Positions 57,701 to 62,781 of a stretch of DNA of 64,000 nucleotides are shown in pieces. The stretch spans positions 31,661,001 to 31,725,000 of the forward strand of contig JAYKKT010000090.1 of the NCBI GenBank assembly GCA_036023115.1. The letters are read 5' to 3'. The stretch's first letter is position 1; every line of letters begins with the position of its first letter. Origin of the DNA: Brasenia schreberi. Its lineage: Eukaryota; Streptophyta; Magnoliopsida; Nymphaeales; Cabombaceae. A program made the position numbers and the translations under genes. A model generated the notes under the pieces. The model did no database searches, was not told where the DNA came from, and was given only the letters and a program-made list of their open reading frames with translations.

Positions 57701-60700
57701 TGATACAAACTTGTAACTTTTTTGTGTTTGATATGCTTCTTGTAATATTTTGTTCGAAATTGGAATGCTATTGTTTCATAATTCATTGTATGATTGTATC
57801 CAATAGTTTGTTGTGAGTTTATGTAATATGTAGGAAGAATGCACTACGAAGTACGAGTTTAAAACAGGTATGTCATATCATAATCACTTTCATTTTATTA
57901 CACCTTTTTCATTGATTTTGAGCTAACTTCATGAAAATCGTTCAGATATTAAGATGGATGTGCAAGATATGCATAGCCTTAAATCTGCTTCATTTGATGT
58001 TGACATGCTGTGATTGACAAAGGTCTATCTATCTCTTCATTAATTCTTTTTGCATATGTTGGTCTTGCTTATATGTTGTTGACTTTATTATTCTGATTTA
58101 TGATATTCTTAATGATGTTTCTTCAGGAGGAACCGAGGAACTCTTGATTCTCTTATGGGAAGCACTACAACTGCAATGATGGGGATTGCCTTTTATGCTG
58201 GTTTCAGATCTTTTCTTGCAAATTCAATTGACGACTTCTGGTATGTGTTTGTTGTTTAATTGTTCTTACTTTGAAGAAGAATATACATGCTATTCTCATA
58301 GTCATAGTTAGAATAAAATTATTCACAAACACTAGAATGCTCTTTAACATATAGAATGCTCTATATAATTGTGTATATATATTTATTTATTTATTTTTAA
58401 TACTGTCGTACCCCTACCTTAGTTTTTTAGAAAATTGTGTACCTCATACCCATACCGGGTACCGGTACCGTACCCGTATCCATGCAACATAGCCAATATC
58501 TCTCGAGTGTCTCATTTTCCCACAGTGAGTGCACAAGAGTCTGTCTTTCTCATATGAAGAATGTTGTGTTCGGCCTCTTCCTCTTCCATTATACCCTCCG
58601 CTTCCACTTTTAAGTCTCCTCTTCCTCTTCCAGAGGTAAGCTCAAAATTCTTTCCAACAAAAGCCACAGTTTTTGCAATGCTATTTTTCTCTTCTTTGTT
58701 AAGATGTCGTCTATTTTCTTCCCTCAAAAGTAGTATATAAACCGTGCCAAGTGAGGGAAGATCTTCCCTACTTAAGATATTATTTTTCACTGCTTTAAAG
58801 CATGAAAAAATACCTCATAACAAATCAAACACTTTTCTTTCTTCAAATTCTTCATTTATTTCTTTCATGCAGTTTTGACATTTCGTTTTCGAATAAATCA
58901 GTTCCTCCCACAATCCTAGAAGCTCAGCAAAATATTAAATTATCATTCTCTCCCTTGTCTGCATTTGCGAATTCTCTCTACAATTTTGTATTTCTTAGTG
59001 ATGTTTTTCTTAAGAGCATAAGCAACTTGAACAGCTAGCCAAATCTCATGGGTTGATTCCAAGAATATAAACATACTCCCAACAGAATGTATCATTGACT
59101 AAATTAACCAAGCATTTACCAAAGCATTTTCTCTACGCCACCTAAAGTAAGAGAGATCGGTAGTACTAGGTGTAGAAATTTCTACAATCATGTATTCCCA
59201 TTTTCCTCCAACCAACATTACGAACTCAATAAATCTCGCTCATTACAGATAATTTCTGTTATGTAGTTTCAAATTCATGATTTGAAATGCTTTTGATTTG
59301 TATATGTTGGAATTTTCTGCAATTTTCAGCACCTTCCCCTTTTCTGCCATGATCGCTCCCTTACTCATATCGCCCTCTTCTTTGATTCACAATACCTTCC
59401 AACAAAAATCTGGAATGCTCCCTTGTGCAAACCCTAACTTCCTTGAAAAATACCTCTTTTGCGTGATCTCTAAGTGCCCTAATCCCAAGGATTAGACTAT
59501 GATACCATGTTGAAGAAATCAAGCACTCAAATCATCAAAAAATACAACAAACATCATGGGGTTATGGAACGGCAGCTTGCCCTCCCAATGGAGTCGGCGG
59601 CACCTTTCTTTATTTCTCTCTTTTTTACTTTGACCTAATGGTCAGGATTACACTTATATACACTTTATAACTTGAAAAACTATTTATCCTTCCTAAGTAA
59701 TATACACATTACAGCTTAAAAAAAACTTTTATGGTATCCCTCATGTGGATAAAGAGGAAAAGAAAAAGGTCAACATCAGTTATCATAATCATTACTTTTG
59801 GGAATCCTTGCCATTTTTCATTTTGAACATTAACCATGATAATCGTTCATTATAAGCATGAGCATTTGCCATTTTGTCAATCCTAAGAGTTGTGAGTTCA
59901 AAACTTCAAATAGGTCATTCTTCTCGCATGTCTATGAAGCAATAATTTCTGGGGTGCATGAAAATTTTGACTAATTTTCTAGGATCTCTTTCATTCAGTA
60001 AATCATAGACAGGCGCTTGATCATAAATTGTAGTATGCAGCTCTCTGTTATAGATTTTCATACAACAGTACAGGCTAATCCTTCAGTTTCAGAAAACGTT
60101 ATATCTGCTTTTTTATAAGAGTCACCAACTTATTTAGTACAAAAGATTTGAGAAGAAGAAAAGTTAAAATTATTTGTTCTTACTCATTCTAAATAAATCT
60201 AGACTGTTACAGTTAATCACAGTAAAATATGCAACAAAAAGAATAAGAAAAAGCACGACCATACCTTCTTAAAATGTGGAAAATGCTTCCAGAAAAAAGG
60301 AATTGTGAGAATTTGTGAAGGGAAACTCTTATATGGAACAACTGGCGGGCAAGTGCATGGCAGTGCATCAACATGAGAAACAAGATTGTTAAGAAGTCGC
60401 TCCAAGGATGAAGTTCTCCCACATGAGTTTCCATGAGAGGTGACTGTCTACAATAAGCACCACCAGACACATTATTAGCAATAGCAATTAACCAATGCAA
60501 GAGAAAGTATATTCATGAATCTAGAGCTCAATGCTAGAATATGCGAGGTCAGATGTGCCAGATAATACCTGCTTAATAGTGTCAGCAAATAGGAATTGCA
60601 TGCATAGCCTTGACAATATGAAAGAATATAACCGACCAATTTGCTTGACATGATGATTGTCAAGATGATGAAACACTCAGATGCTGAAAAACTTGAAAGG

Positions 60701-62781
60701 CACTATCTCATATAAAGTTCAAGTAGTTAACCATTGTATGCGCCATTCACCTAAATTTCAGTTGTCACCCTGTCTATCGTAGAAGAACAGGACTCGCTTG
60801 GGTTGAGGTGAGTGACGCATCAAATATTGGCTAAAACAACTGGTAGGATTGCAGATTACTACCAAGGTTATATTCTCTCCATGTTCAACCTTTTCTAAGG
60901 CATCAAGCAAACAGCCCTTCTATGAAGTGTCAAGCCTCAAAAATAAATGGAAGGTGCAAAACATTAACAGAGAAAGCAAACAATAAATGAGTAAAACATG
61001 TAAATATATCAAATATATCTCCACTAGCTACATGTGGAAAAAGATAACAGATAAATTATGAACTCTGCATATTTACTCATTCTAGTTAATGAATGTAATA
61101 TGTGTAAACTAAAACTACCAACTCCTACAGGTTTGCAATAACAGAGTGGTTGTAAGCTTCAGATATGCGACTCAGCAAAGTACAGAAAGCAACATCACAA
61201 CACATGCTAGAATGCATACTCACAAGACATTCAAAATTATAGCACATACCATCCTTCATATTTTCTTTAGATTTGTGTCATTCAGTACTGTTTGTAACTT
61301 AAGAATGGGATTTCAATCTATTGATGTAAAACCTGATTGCATAAATATTGTATTTGCCCCATCCCTAGGACATATACAACTATTCTGCAGAAAATGTGTC
61401 GTGTTCTATCTTCAGCCTTCTCTCATCCATGTCTTTTGGCTGTTTAGAATGTTTGCTTGTGTGATATTAGAGCACAGATAATTTAAGTATTTCATAAACC
61501 TAGATATTCTTATTCCATATTCCCTCAATTCTTATCACTTCTTTTGACCAACAAGTTATTCCCCTATCTTGGACCCCTCCTGGTTTTCAAAAGCAAAGGG
61601 GAAGGAAACACTGTAGGAACAAAGGAAAAAGGGGAAGGCTACCAAGGCCTTCACATTATGTTCTTGACCAGACATACCGATGACATAAAATTGGCTAGTC
61701 TCTCTCATTCTGTAAGATGGCCTCCTAATTCCTCTTCAACTCCTACTTCTTACACCTATTTCCATGAATTCCAGGTCTTCCTGAAAAACTAACAGCTTGA
61801 AAAGTCCGTATTAAGAAGCATCAGGTCACTCGTTTTGTTGAGAGCATGGGATGAATGAGACACTTAGATGCCTTGGATCCAGCTCCACCTACGTTCATGG
61901 AGGCATGAAAAAATACCACTGCTGGGACTGATGTAGTCAATTTCATCAGATAGTAATACTCTTGAAACTAATGACACTTTGGCTTCTGCTCTTCCCACAA
62001 TGCTCCCGTTTACCACTTTTTGGCTTAACCAGGATAAGATGTCTGACTCAGTTTTGATGGCTACTTAGGTTTAAAAAAATCTTAATACCAAAGGAAGTAA
62101 TCTTTCAATAAATGACACAGGTGGAGAGCCGATTGAACATTTTAGAAGCAAATGTCAATAGATTCTTGTATCAGCGGGCCTTTGGGATTTGGTACCTGTT
62201 GAAGAGGTTAAAAGGTAGCATTTGATTTGTCCTATTTACTGAATTTGATATAGAATTATTTGTCGCATATAATTGTTGGCTAATTATGGTGTTGTGTGAT
62301 GTTGGCTCGTAGTTGACTGACTTGGATTCTTTGTTGGATTGTGTGCTTTGGGTCAAAAGCCACATTGATCACTCAGCCAATCGTATTGACCTTATCAGGA
62401 TTTGACATGTAGCATGATGTAAAGTTTGTAACCTACCATGGGAAATTCTGTCTTTTGTAAAGCCATATTAAATGTTTGCCGCCCTATGGGACATCTACAG
62501 CCAATAAAATATAATAATAAAAATACCAAGTGCCAACACAAAAAATAAGCATTTAAATGGTAAGAGAGAATTCAAGGTTGAGATCATTGAAGATGCATAC
62601 CAGCCCAGTCAGTAGAATATCCCTTAGCAAGCCAAATGCATTTTTTCCCAAAAGATATGAAATAACTTCGCAAACCCAAGGAAGTTGGGGTTCTATCAAG
62701 CTTGCAACTATCCCTAGTAGGATTACGGATGGCACGCCAGCCGAATTAGGTGATAGAAAAAGTTGATCCTTCAGTCCATCC
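7983..62781 (-). CDS. UPL6: UPL6-type HECT E3 ubiquitin-protein ligase (5' end outside the window)
   Basis: This HECT ligase takes ubiquitin from an E2 onto its own cysteine and passes it to substrates. I identify it as the plant UPL6 type from collinear similarity along all 22 visible exons, including [36 protein letters not shown] and [20 protein letters not shown] segments. Joined exons total 2635 nt: one base of a split codon, 877 codons and the TGA at 7985-7983. There is no internal stop and every phase agrees. The HECT domain fills roughly the last 360 residues. The likely catalytic Cys ([13 protein letters not shown]) is at 8162-8160, 32 residues from the end, as expected for the family. 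Plant UPL6 is about 1,030 residues, so about 150 N-terminal residues, including any IQ motif, lie past the right edge. Five introns exceed 5 kb and are filled with transposons. Confidence 0.94.
8377..9562. other. UPL6 intron sequence without recognised content
   Basis: This is AT-rich intronic DNA left of the Copia remnants. Open frames of 60-100 codons occur on both strands, but apart from overlap with exon T none resembles a protein I know. Confidence 0.45.
9563..9983 (+). repeat. LTR-like segment, possible 5' LTR
   Basis: It starts TGTAAGGCCCCC and ends TATTTTAACA. It contains a CT microsatellite (9739-9777) and a TATA-like CATAAATAG (about 9792-9800). It is followed at 9984 by TGAAATAAGAGTCAAAAG, which reads as a decayed initiator-Met-tRNA primer site (TGGTATCAGAG). 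A gag-like frame follows. It does not match the LTR-like segment at 12855-13140, so it may belong to a different element. Confidence 0.5.
9739..9777. repeat. (CT)n microsatellite
   Basis: An uninterrupted run of about 19 CT units upstream of a TATA-like motif, within the LTR-like segment. Confidence 0.97.
10085..11190 (+). pseudogene. Copia gag remnant
   Basis: The frame at 10460-10726 ([20 protein letters not shown]...[12 protein letters not shown]) is typical of the gag/UBN2 region of plant retroelements. A possible start lies at 10103 (MEEKSESF), and stops and shifts separate the pieces. At 10894-11187 a short frame has [13 protein letters not shown], corresponding to the gag/protease junction (WxxDSGAS). 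The protease remainder and the integrase are missing before the reverse transcriptase part at 11284. Confidence 0.75.
11284..12748 (+). pseudogene. Copia reverse transcriptase and RNase H remnant
   Basis: The pieces in order are [20 protein letters not shown] (11284-11517), [20 protein letters not shown] with [20 protein letters not shown] (11520-11702), the active-site segment [13 protein letters not shown] (11821-12120), and the RNase H end [20 protein letters not shown] with [13 protein letters not shown] (12536-12748). Stops at 11517, 11702 and 12120, a deletion around 11760-11820, and a shift inside the RT show that it is dead. The tail (ADFLTK-like) leads into a purine-rich tract at 12842-12854. 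Confidence 0.88.
12855..13140 (+). repeat. 3' LTR of the Copia remnant
   Basis: It follows the polypurine tract AACTTGAGGGAGAG, starts TGTTAGAGAC and ends GTTTATAACA, giving a 286-bp TG...CA segment at the expected place after the RNase H frame. I find no matching copy upstream. That suggests the element's own 5' LTR is lost, or that the structure is a composite of two elements. Confidence 0.65.
13480..26038 (-). CDS. UPL6: UPL6 exons N-S (HECT core)
   Basis: The exons are 25971-26038, 16603-16669, 15396-15566, 15215-15304, 13772-13852 and 13480-13553. They encode [60 protein letters not shown]...[59 protein letters not shown] followed by YAGGYHE; and [15 protein letters not shown]. These carry the E2-binding N-lobe and the hinge. 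A 9.3-kb intron packed with LINEs separates the first two. Phases agree throughout. Confidence 0.95.
14791..14820. repeat. poly(C)/(CA)n microsatellite
   Basis: A C-run of about 14 bases followed by CA repeats, in a UPL6 intron. Confidence 0.95.
14939..15025 (+). mobile_element. 87-bp RTE LINE tail copy with target duplication
   Basis: It contains only the last ~80 bases of the RTE family (CTCTGTGGAAACAAAGAATC, ending GGCTTAGTTGTTG). It is flanked by a 19-bp duplication of the form TCTCATCTGC[G/A]TGTTTTGT at 14920-14938 and 15026-15044, with one mismatch. The long duplication proves a real retrotransposition event. Confidence 0.9.
17221..17805 (-). mobile_element. RTE LINE 3' fragment
   Basis: The reverse complement matches the 3' part of the LINE at 23405-25745 (tail, TGTAGCC region, [13 protein letters not shown] region and upstream). 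An A/T insertion and several indels at about 17690-17735 break the frame. This is a 5'-truncated copy about 0.6 kb long in the 9.3-kb UPL6 intron. Confidence 0.85.
17826..18580. repeat. two pairs of local direct repeats
   Basis: The segment at 17826-17870 (GGGATGACAAGAGACATCCA) recurs at 17932-17976. The segment at 18181-18235 (TTGTTTCAACATAACCCTCA) recurs at 18529-18575. The copies are 40-60 bp long and nearly identical, so they are recent local duplications. I do not recognise their origin. Confidence 0.8.
18899..19110 (+). mobile_element. single end of a TAGCGG-rich hAT-like element
   Basis: It begins CTATGTTATCAATAG and continues with many GCTATAGCG words, then a GGGTCGGATCGATCC / GACCCGACCC region and a CT run (about 19084-19106). 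The same layout occurs at the ends of the 2.6-kb element at 36761-39386. I could not find the partner end with a matching flank (left flank CTCAGAAG), so it is probably a truncated copy. Confidence 0.6.
19613..20110 (-). pseudogene. LINE fragment with reverse-transcriptase zinc-binding motif
   Basis: The minus-strand frame at 19613-19825 contains [20 protein letters not shown], the CxxC...H...C pattern of the zinc-binding region that follows the RT in many plant non-LTR elements. Sequence to the right, up to about 20110, has a possible in-frame continuation. It is unrelated to the RTE copies in the window. No RT core is left. Confidence 0.65.
20284..20549 (+). pseudogene. BIOF: fragment of an 8-amino-7-oxononanoate (KAPA) synthase gene
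   Basis: Two exon-like blocks match the plant biotin-pathway KAPA synthase. Block 20284-20404 encodes [20 protein letters not shown] after an AG acceptor. Block 20442-20549 encodes [20 protein letters not shown] with [16 protein letters not shown], between an AG acceptor and a GTGTGC donor. The donor of the first block is damaged, so the phases no longer join, and I see neither earlier nor later exons. The sequence is well conserved but embedded antisense in a UPL6 intron. It is a transposed or duplicated gene fragment. Confidence 0.82.
21794..22090 (+). mobile_element. RTE LINE 3' fragment
   Basis: It encodes the C-terminal RTE segment ([20 protein letters not shown]), then the conserved GACCCCGTCTAGTATGGG motif and a (TTG)n tail ending at 22090. 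One frame slip occurs near 21940. The left boundary joins unrelated sequence at about 21794. Confidence 0.85.
22091..23404. other. UPL6 intron sequence without recognised content
   Basis: AT-rich intron between two RTE copies. I see no coding or repeat structure that I can name. Confidence 0.5.
23405..25745 (-). mobile_element. 5'-truncated RTE LINE with endonuclease end, RT and tail
   Basis: Reading the minus strand: the end of the endonuclease ([20 protein letters not shown], 25556-25745), a basic linker (25033-25428), the RT fingers and palm ([35 protein letters not shown]), [20 protein letters not shown], the palm motif [11 protein letters not shown], and the C-terminal domain, then a (TTG)n tail at 23405-23425. 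Stops fall after PREVL and after ELTNHI. The catalytic FADD motif reads FADN, so even an unbroken protein would probably be inactive. This is the most complete RTE copy in the window. Confidence 0.93.
26039..27680. other. UPL6 intron sequence without recognised content
   Basis: Intronic DNA between the HECT exon N and an RTE tail copy. No recognisable feature. Confidence 0.45.
27681..27811 (+). mobile_element. 131-bp RTE LINE tail copy with target duplication
   Basis: It contains only the RTE 3' end (ATGATCTAGCTTATTGGGAG to the (TTG)n tail). It is flanked by AG[T/C]TAACTTCTTGAAT at 27665-27680 and 27812-27827, 16 bp with one mismatch. Confidence 0.9.
27972..27993. repeat. (AAG)n microsatellite
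   Basis: About seven uninterrupted AAG units in a UPL6 intron. Confidence 0.95.
28496..30482 (-). CDS. UPL6: UPL6 exons I-M (linker and HECT N-lobe start)
   Basis: The exons are 30396-30482, 30245-30331, 29948-30088, 29675-29800 and 28496-28594, all phase 0. They encode [46 protein letters not shown]...[18 protein letters not shown]...[28 protein letters not shown] followed by [20 protein letters not shown]; and [20 protein letters not shown] followed by QFLGTVLGK. The HECT domain starts around [13 protein letters not shown]. All borders are canonical GT/AG. Confidence 0.95.
30669..31406. mobile_element. 738-bp TIR element (GATACG type)
   Basis: The ends are CAGTGTTATGCGTATC on the left and, on the minus strand, CAGTATTGTTTGTACC on the right. 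Both ends are dense in GTATCATACGATAC palindromes. The flanks CTAATTGT and TTAACTTT match at 5 of 8 positions, compatible with a decayed 8-bp duplication. The interior at 31021-31260 holds three imperfect copies of an ~80-bp unit containing AACTTATCAATTAT and ACATCTAG. There is no coding capacity. It is probably a hAT-type MITE. Confidence 0.6.
31690..33046 (+). other. open but unrecognised sequence left of an LTR element
   Basis: Several frames on the plus strand (31726-31929, 32033-32215, 32415-32816) encode Pro/Thr/Ser/His-rich peptides, the longest 133 codons (for example [19 protein letters not shown]). A frame of similar composition continues after the LTR element (36331-36564). This could be a decayed LINE ORF1 or gag interrupted by the LTR element, but I recognise no domain. 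Confidence 0.3.
33419..33430 (+). other. primer-binding site (initiator Met tRNA type)
   Basis: TGGTATCAGAGC directly follows the 5' LTR terminal CA. Confidence 0.9.
34535..35604. repeat. internal tandem repeats of the LTR element
   Basis: Two repeat systems are present. At about 34757-34925 and 34970-35095 a ~140-bp unit recurs (TTGTGATCTTGATAACTTTA ... TATCTTGATTAACTTGTAT). At 35236-35604 a ~35-40-bp unit (TTTGAGCTTTGCCTTAAAAA) is repeated about eight to ten times in alternating variants. The repeats leave a frame open (35408-35641) that encodes a periodic LSLK/SLF peptide. That frame is a by-product of the repeat and not a recognised protein. Confidence 0.85.
36761..39386. mobile_element. 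2.6-kb hAT-like element with a captured gene fragment
   Basis: The ends are CTATATTATTAATAGC on the left and, on the minus strand, CTATGTTTTCAATAGC on the right. The 8-bp flanks are GCCCCAAG (36753-36760) and GCCCCAAT (39387-39394). The termini are full of TAGCGG/CCGCTA words. The first ~140 bp recur inverted at about 38598-38731, and another right-type end lies at about 37745-37898, so the element contains extra terminal sequence or nested relics. It carries a 4CL fragment (37328-37553) on the minus strand. There is no transposase. TSD length and TIR style suggest the hAT superfamily. Confidence 0.72.
37328..37553 (-). pseudogene. 4CL: captured 4-coumarate:CoA ligase fragment
   Basis: On the minus strand one frame reads [20 protein letters not shown]. 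After a one-step frame change, [20 protein letters not shown] continues with [18 protein letters not shown]. These are adjacent conserved segments of the adenylate-forming domain of plant 4CL. A short in-frame deletion lies between VALIVLAI and DLTS. The fragment has no start, no ATP-binding motif and no C-terminus. The GC-rich composition contrasts with the AT-rich surroundings and fits capture from a GC-rich exon. Confidence 0.85.
39395..40341. other. UPL6 intron sequence without recognised content
   Basis: Intron sequence between the hAT-like element and UPL6 exon H. It has a short ATT/ATC-rich run at about 40040-40085. No gene-like feature. Confidence 0.45.
40342..44628 (-). CDS. UPL6: UPL6 exons D-H (middle region)
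   Basis: The exons are 44544-44628, 42492-42613, 42054-42364, 40606-40702 and 40342-40485. They encode in order [18 protein letters not shown]; an acidic stretch [18 protein letters not shown]; the long exon with [37 protein letters not shown] and [37 protein letters not shown]; and [18 protein letters not shown] ending VTSELLAQ. All phases agree. The donor after exon E is GTCTGC, weak beyond its GT, so that exon may be spliced inefficiently. The order and spacing match UPL6. Confidence 0.92.
43245..43330 (+). mobile_element. short RTE LINE tail copy
   Basis: It matches the last ~85 bases of the RTE family (GGAAACAAAGAATCCATGTA ... GGCTTAGTTGTTG) inside the intron between UPL6 exons D and E. 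I could not find a clear target duplication. Confidence 0.8.
45640..49010 (-). mobile_element. strongly decayed RTE LINE, interrupted
   Basis: The reverse complement follows the RTE protein order: endonuclease region at about 48300-48990, linker at about 47870-48150, and RT to C-terminus at about 46527-47860. The 3' tail segment (GGGGTCACCTACATGGATTC) lies at 45640-45720. Many stops and indels mark it as old. The gap 45721-46526 separates the tail from the body and must be a later insertion or an expansion. Confidence 0.8.
45721..46526. other. unidentified ~0.8-kb insertion in the RTE relic
   Basis: The flanking LINE sequence is continuous when this block is removed. The left edge has GTCTGTATCGAGACAAGC and GTTCGATACAGG, a short GTATCG-type inverted motif. 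I could not identify matching ends or coding content. Confidence 0.4.
49813..50001 (-). CDS. UPL6: UPL6 exon C
   Basis: This 63-codon, phase-0 exon encodes [18 protein letters not shown]...[18 protein letters not shown]...FEMKT, matching the UPL6 segment with [10 protein letters not shown]. The donor is GTAAGT at 49812 and the acceptor TTTTCCAG at 50002. A second copy of the acceptor and exon start lies 84 nt upstream (AG at 50086-50087). The sequence between the two is open and in frame, so a 28-codon longer exon (to 50085) is possible. Confidence 0.92.
50229..50465 (-). repeat. 3' LTR of the Copia element
   Basis: It aligns along its length with 59508-59743. Shared words include GAGTCGGCGGCACCTTTCTT. 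Confidence 0.9.
50546..53995 (-). pseudogene. Copia pol remnant (protease, integrase, RT, RNase H)
   Basis: From right to left: [16 protein letters not shown] (protease start, about 53700-53760); GAG-pre-integrase (53463-53666); integrase with [23 protein letters not shown] and [14 protein letters not shown] (53001-53453); integrase C-terminal part (52538-52843); RT with [20 protein letters not shown] and CIYVD, split by an RTE tail (51245-51818); RNase H with [19 protein letters not shown] (50546-50872). Each block is separated by stops or shifts. A GTGGGAGAATGCATCCAT repeat at about 51083 and 51121 marks a local duplication. Confidence 0.88.
51481..51571 (-). mobile_element. 91-bp RTE tail inserted in the Copia RT active-site codons
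   Basis: It is flanked by a perfect 15-bp duplication, TATCATCAACATATA (51466-51480 and 51572-51586). The body has only the RTE 3' end plus a 20-bp internal repeat. It interrupts the YVDD motif of the Copia RT, so it inserted after the Copia element. Confidence 0.93.
55393..57653 (+). pseudogene. hAT transposase (BED finger, DUF659, hAT dimerisation), inactivated
   Basis: The ATG at 55393 follows a TTTTCAG acceptor. The BED-type zinc finger is C51-x2-C54-x13-H68-x11-C80 ([20 protein letters not shown]). TAA at 56050-56052 breaks the frame between PIKDIWP and [17 protein letters not shown], where the protein otherwise continues unchanged into the DUF659 region ([20 protein letters not shown]). 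A shift near 56280 precedes [15 protein letters not shown] sequence. A probable intron (about 56960-57046) splits LNPR/YYTRQW. The C-terminal dimerisation region reads [17 protein letters not shown] and [19 protein letters not shown], ending at 57653. Later shifts are present. Confidence 0.9.
58127..58240 (+). other. exon-like coding block inside the hAT 3' region
   Basis: Bounded by CTTCAG and GTATGT, this 114-nt block is open in one frame and reads [20 protein letters not shown] then [18 protein letters not shown]. Two more blocks with AG and GT borders lie upstream (57834-57867 and 57946-58022). It is downstream of the transposase stop, so it may be a captured host exon. I do not recognise the protein. 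Confidence 0.35.
58501..59499 (-). pseudogene. Copia gag remnant
   Basis: The minus-strand frame at 58512-58790 has the basic and acidic run before a zinc-knuckle-like region and joins the pol part once the hAT is removed. Farther right, [18 protein letters not shown] and [17 protein letters not shown] pieces correspond to the N-terminal gag. Stops and shifts are frequent. Confidence 0.65.
59508..59743 (-). repeat. 5' LTR of the Copia element
   Basis: The partner of 50229-50465. It ends in CA on the minus strand next to the TGGTATCA primer site. Confidence 0.9.
60265..62781 (-). CDS. UPL6: UPL6 exons A-B (N-terminal helical region)
   Basis: The exons are 62601-62781 and 60265-60447. The first begins with the last base of a split codon and encodes [15 protein letters not shown]...[20 protein letters not shown]. 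The second encodes [18 protein letters not shown]...[16 protein letters not shown]. The two join in phase 0. The borders are GTATGC at 62600 and GTATGG at 60264. This part is a helical, non-catalytic region upstream of HECT. No earlier exon is visible between 62782 and 64000. Confidence 0.87.
60448..62600. other. UPL6 intron without recognised content
   Basis: A 2.15-kb intron between UPL6 exons A and B. Short frames occur on both strands, none recognisable. No repeat ends found. Confidence 0.5.

Larger units (their letters stand above)
53996..58492 (+). mobile_element. 4.5-kb hAT transposon
   Basis: The ends are CTATGTAGCATGGGTACG on the left and, on the minus strand, CTATGTTGCATGGATACG on the right. 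The flanks TCAATATC (53988-53995) and CCAATATC (58493-58500) form an 8-bp target duplication with one mismatch. Both subterminal regions are dense in GTACCGGTAC palindromes. It carries a broken hAT transposase on the plus strand and sits between the gag and pol parts of the Copia element. Confidence 0.92.
50229..59743 (-). mobile_element. Ty1/copia retrotransposon with nested hAT and RTE insertions
   Basis: The LTRs are 50229-50465 (3', 237 bp) and 59508-59743 (5', 236 bp), both TG...CA on the minus strand and very similar. The primer site TGGTATCA abuts the 5' LTR at 59507-59500. Coding order on the minus strand is gag, protease, integrase, RT, RNase H, as in Copia. Removing the hAT (53996-58492) and the RTE tail leaves an element of about 5 kb. 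Stops and deletions make it dead. A clean 5-bp target duplication was not found (CATGG versus TGTGG). It sits in the 10.3-kb UPL6 intron, same strand as the gene. Confidence 0.9.
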
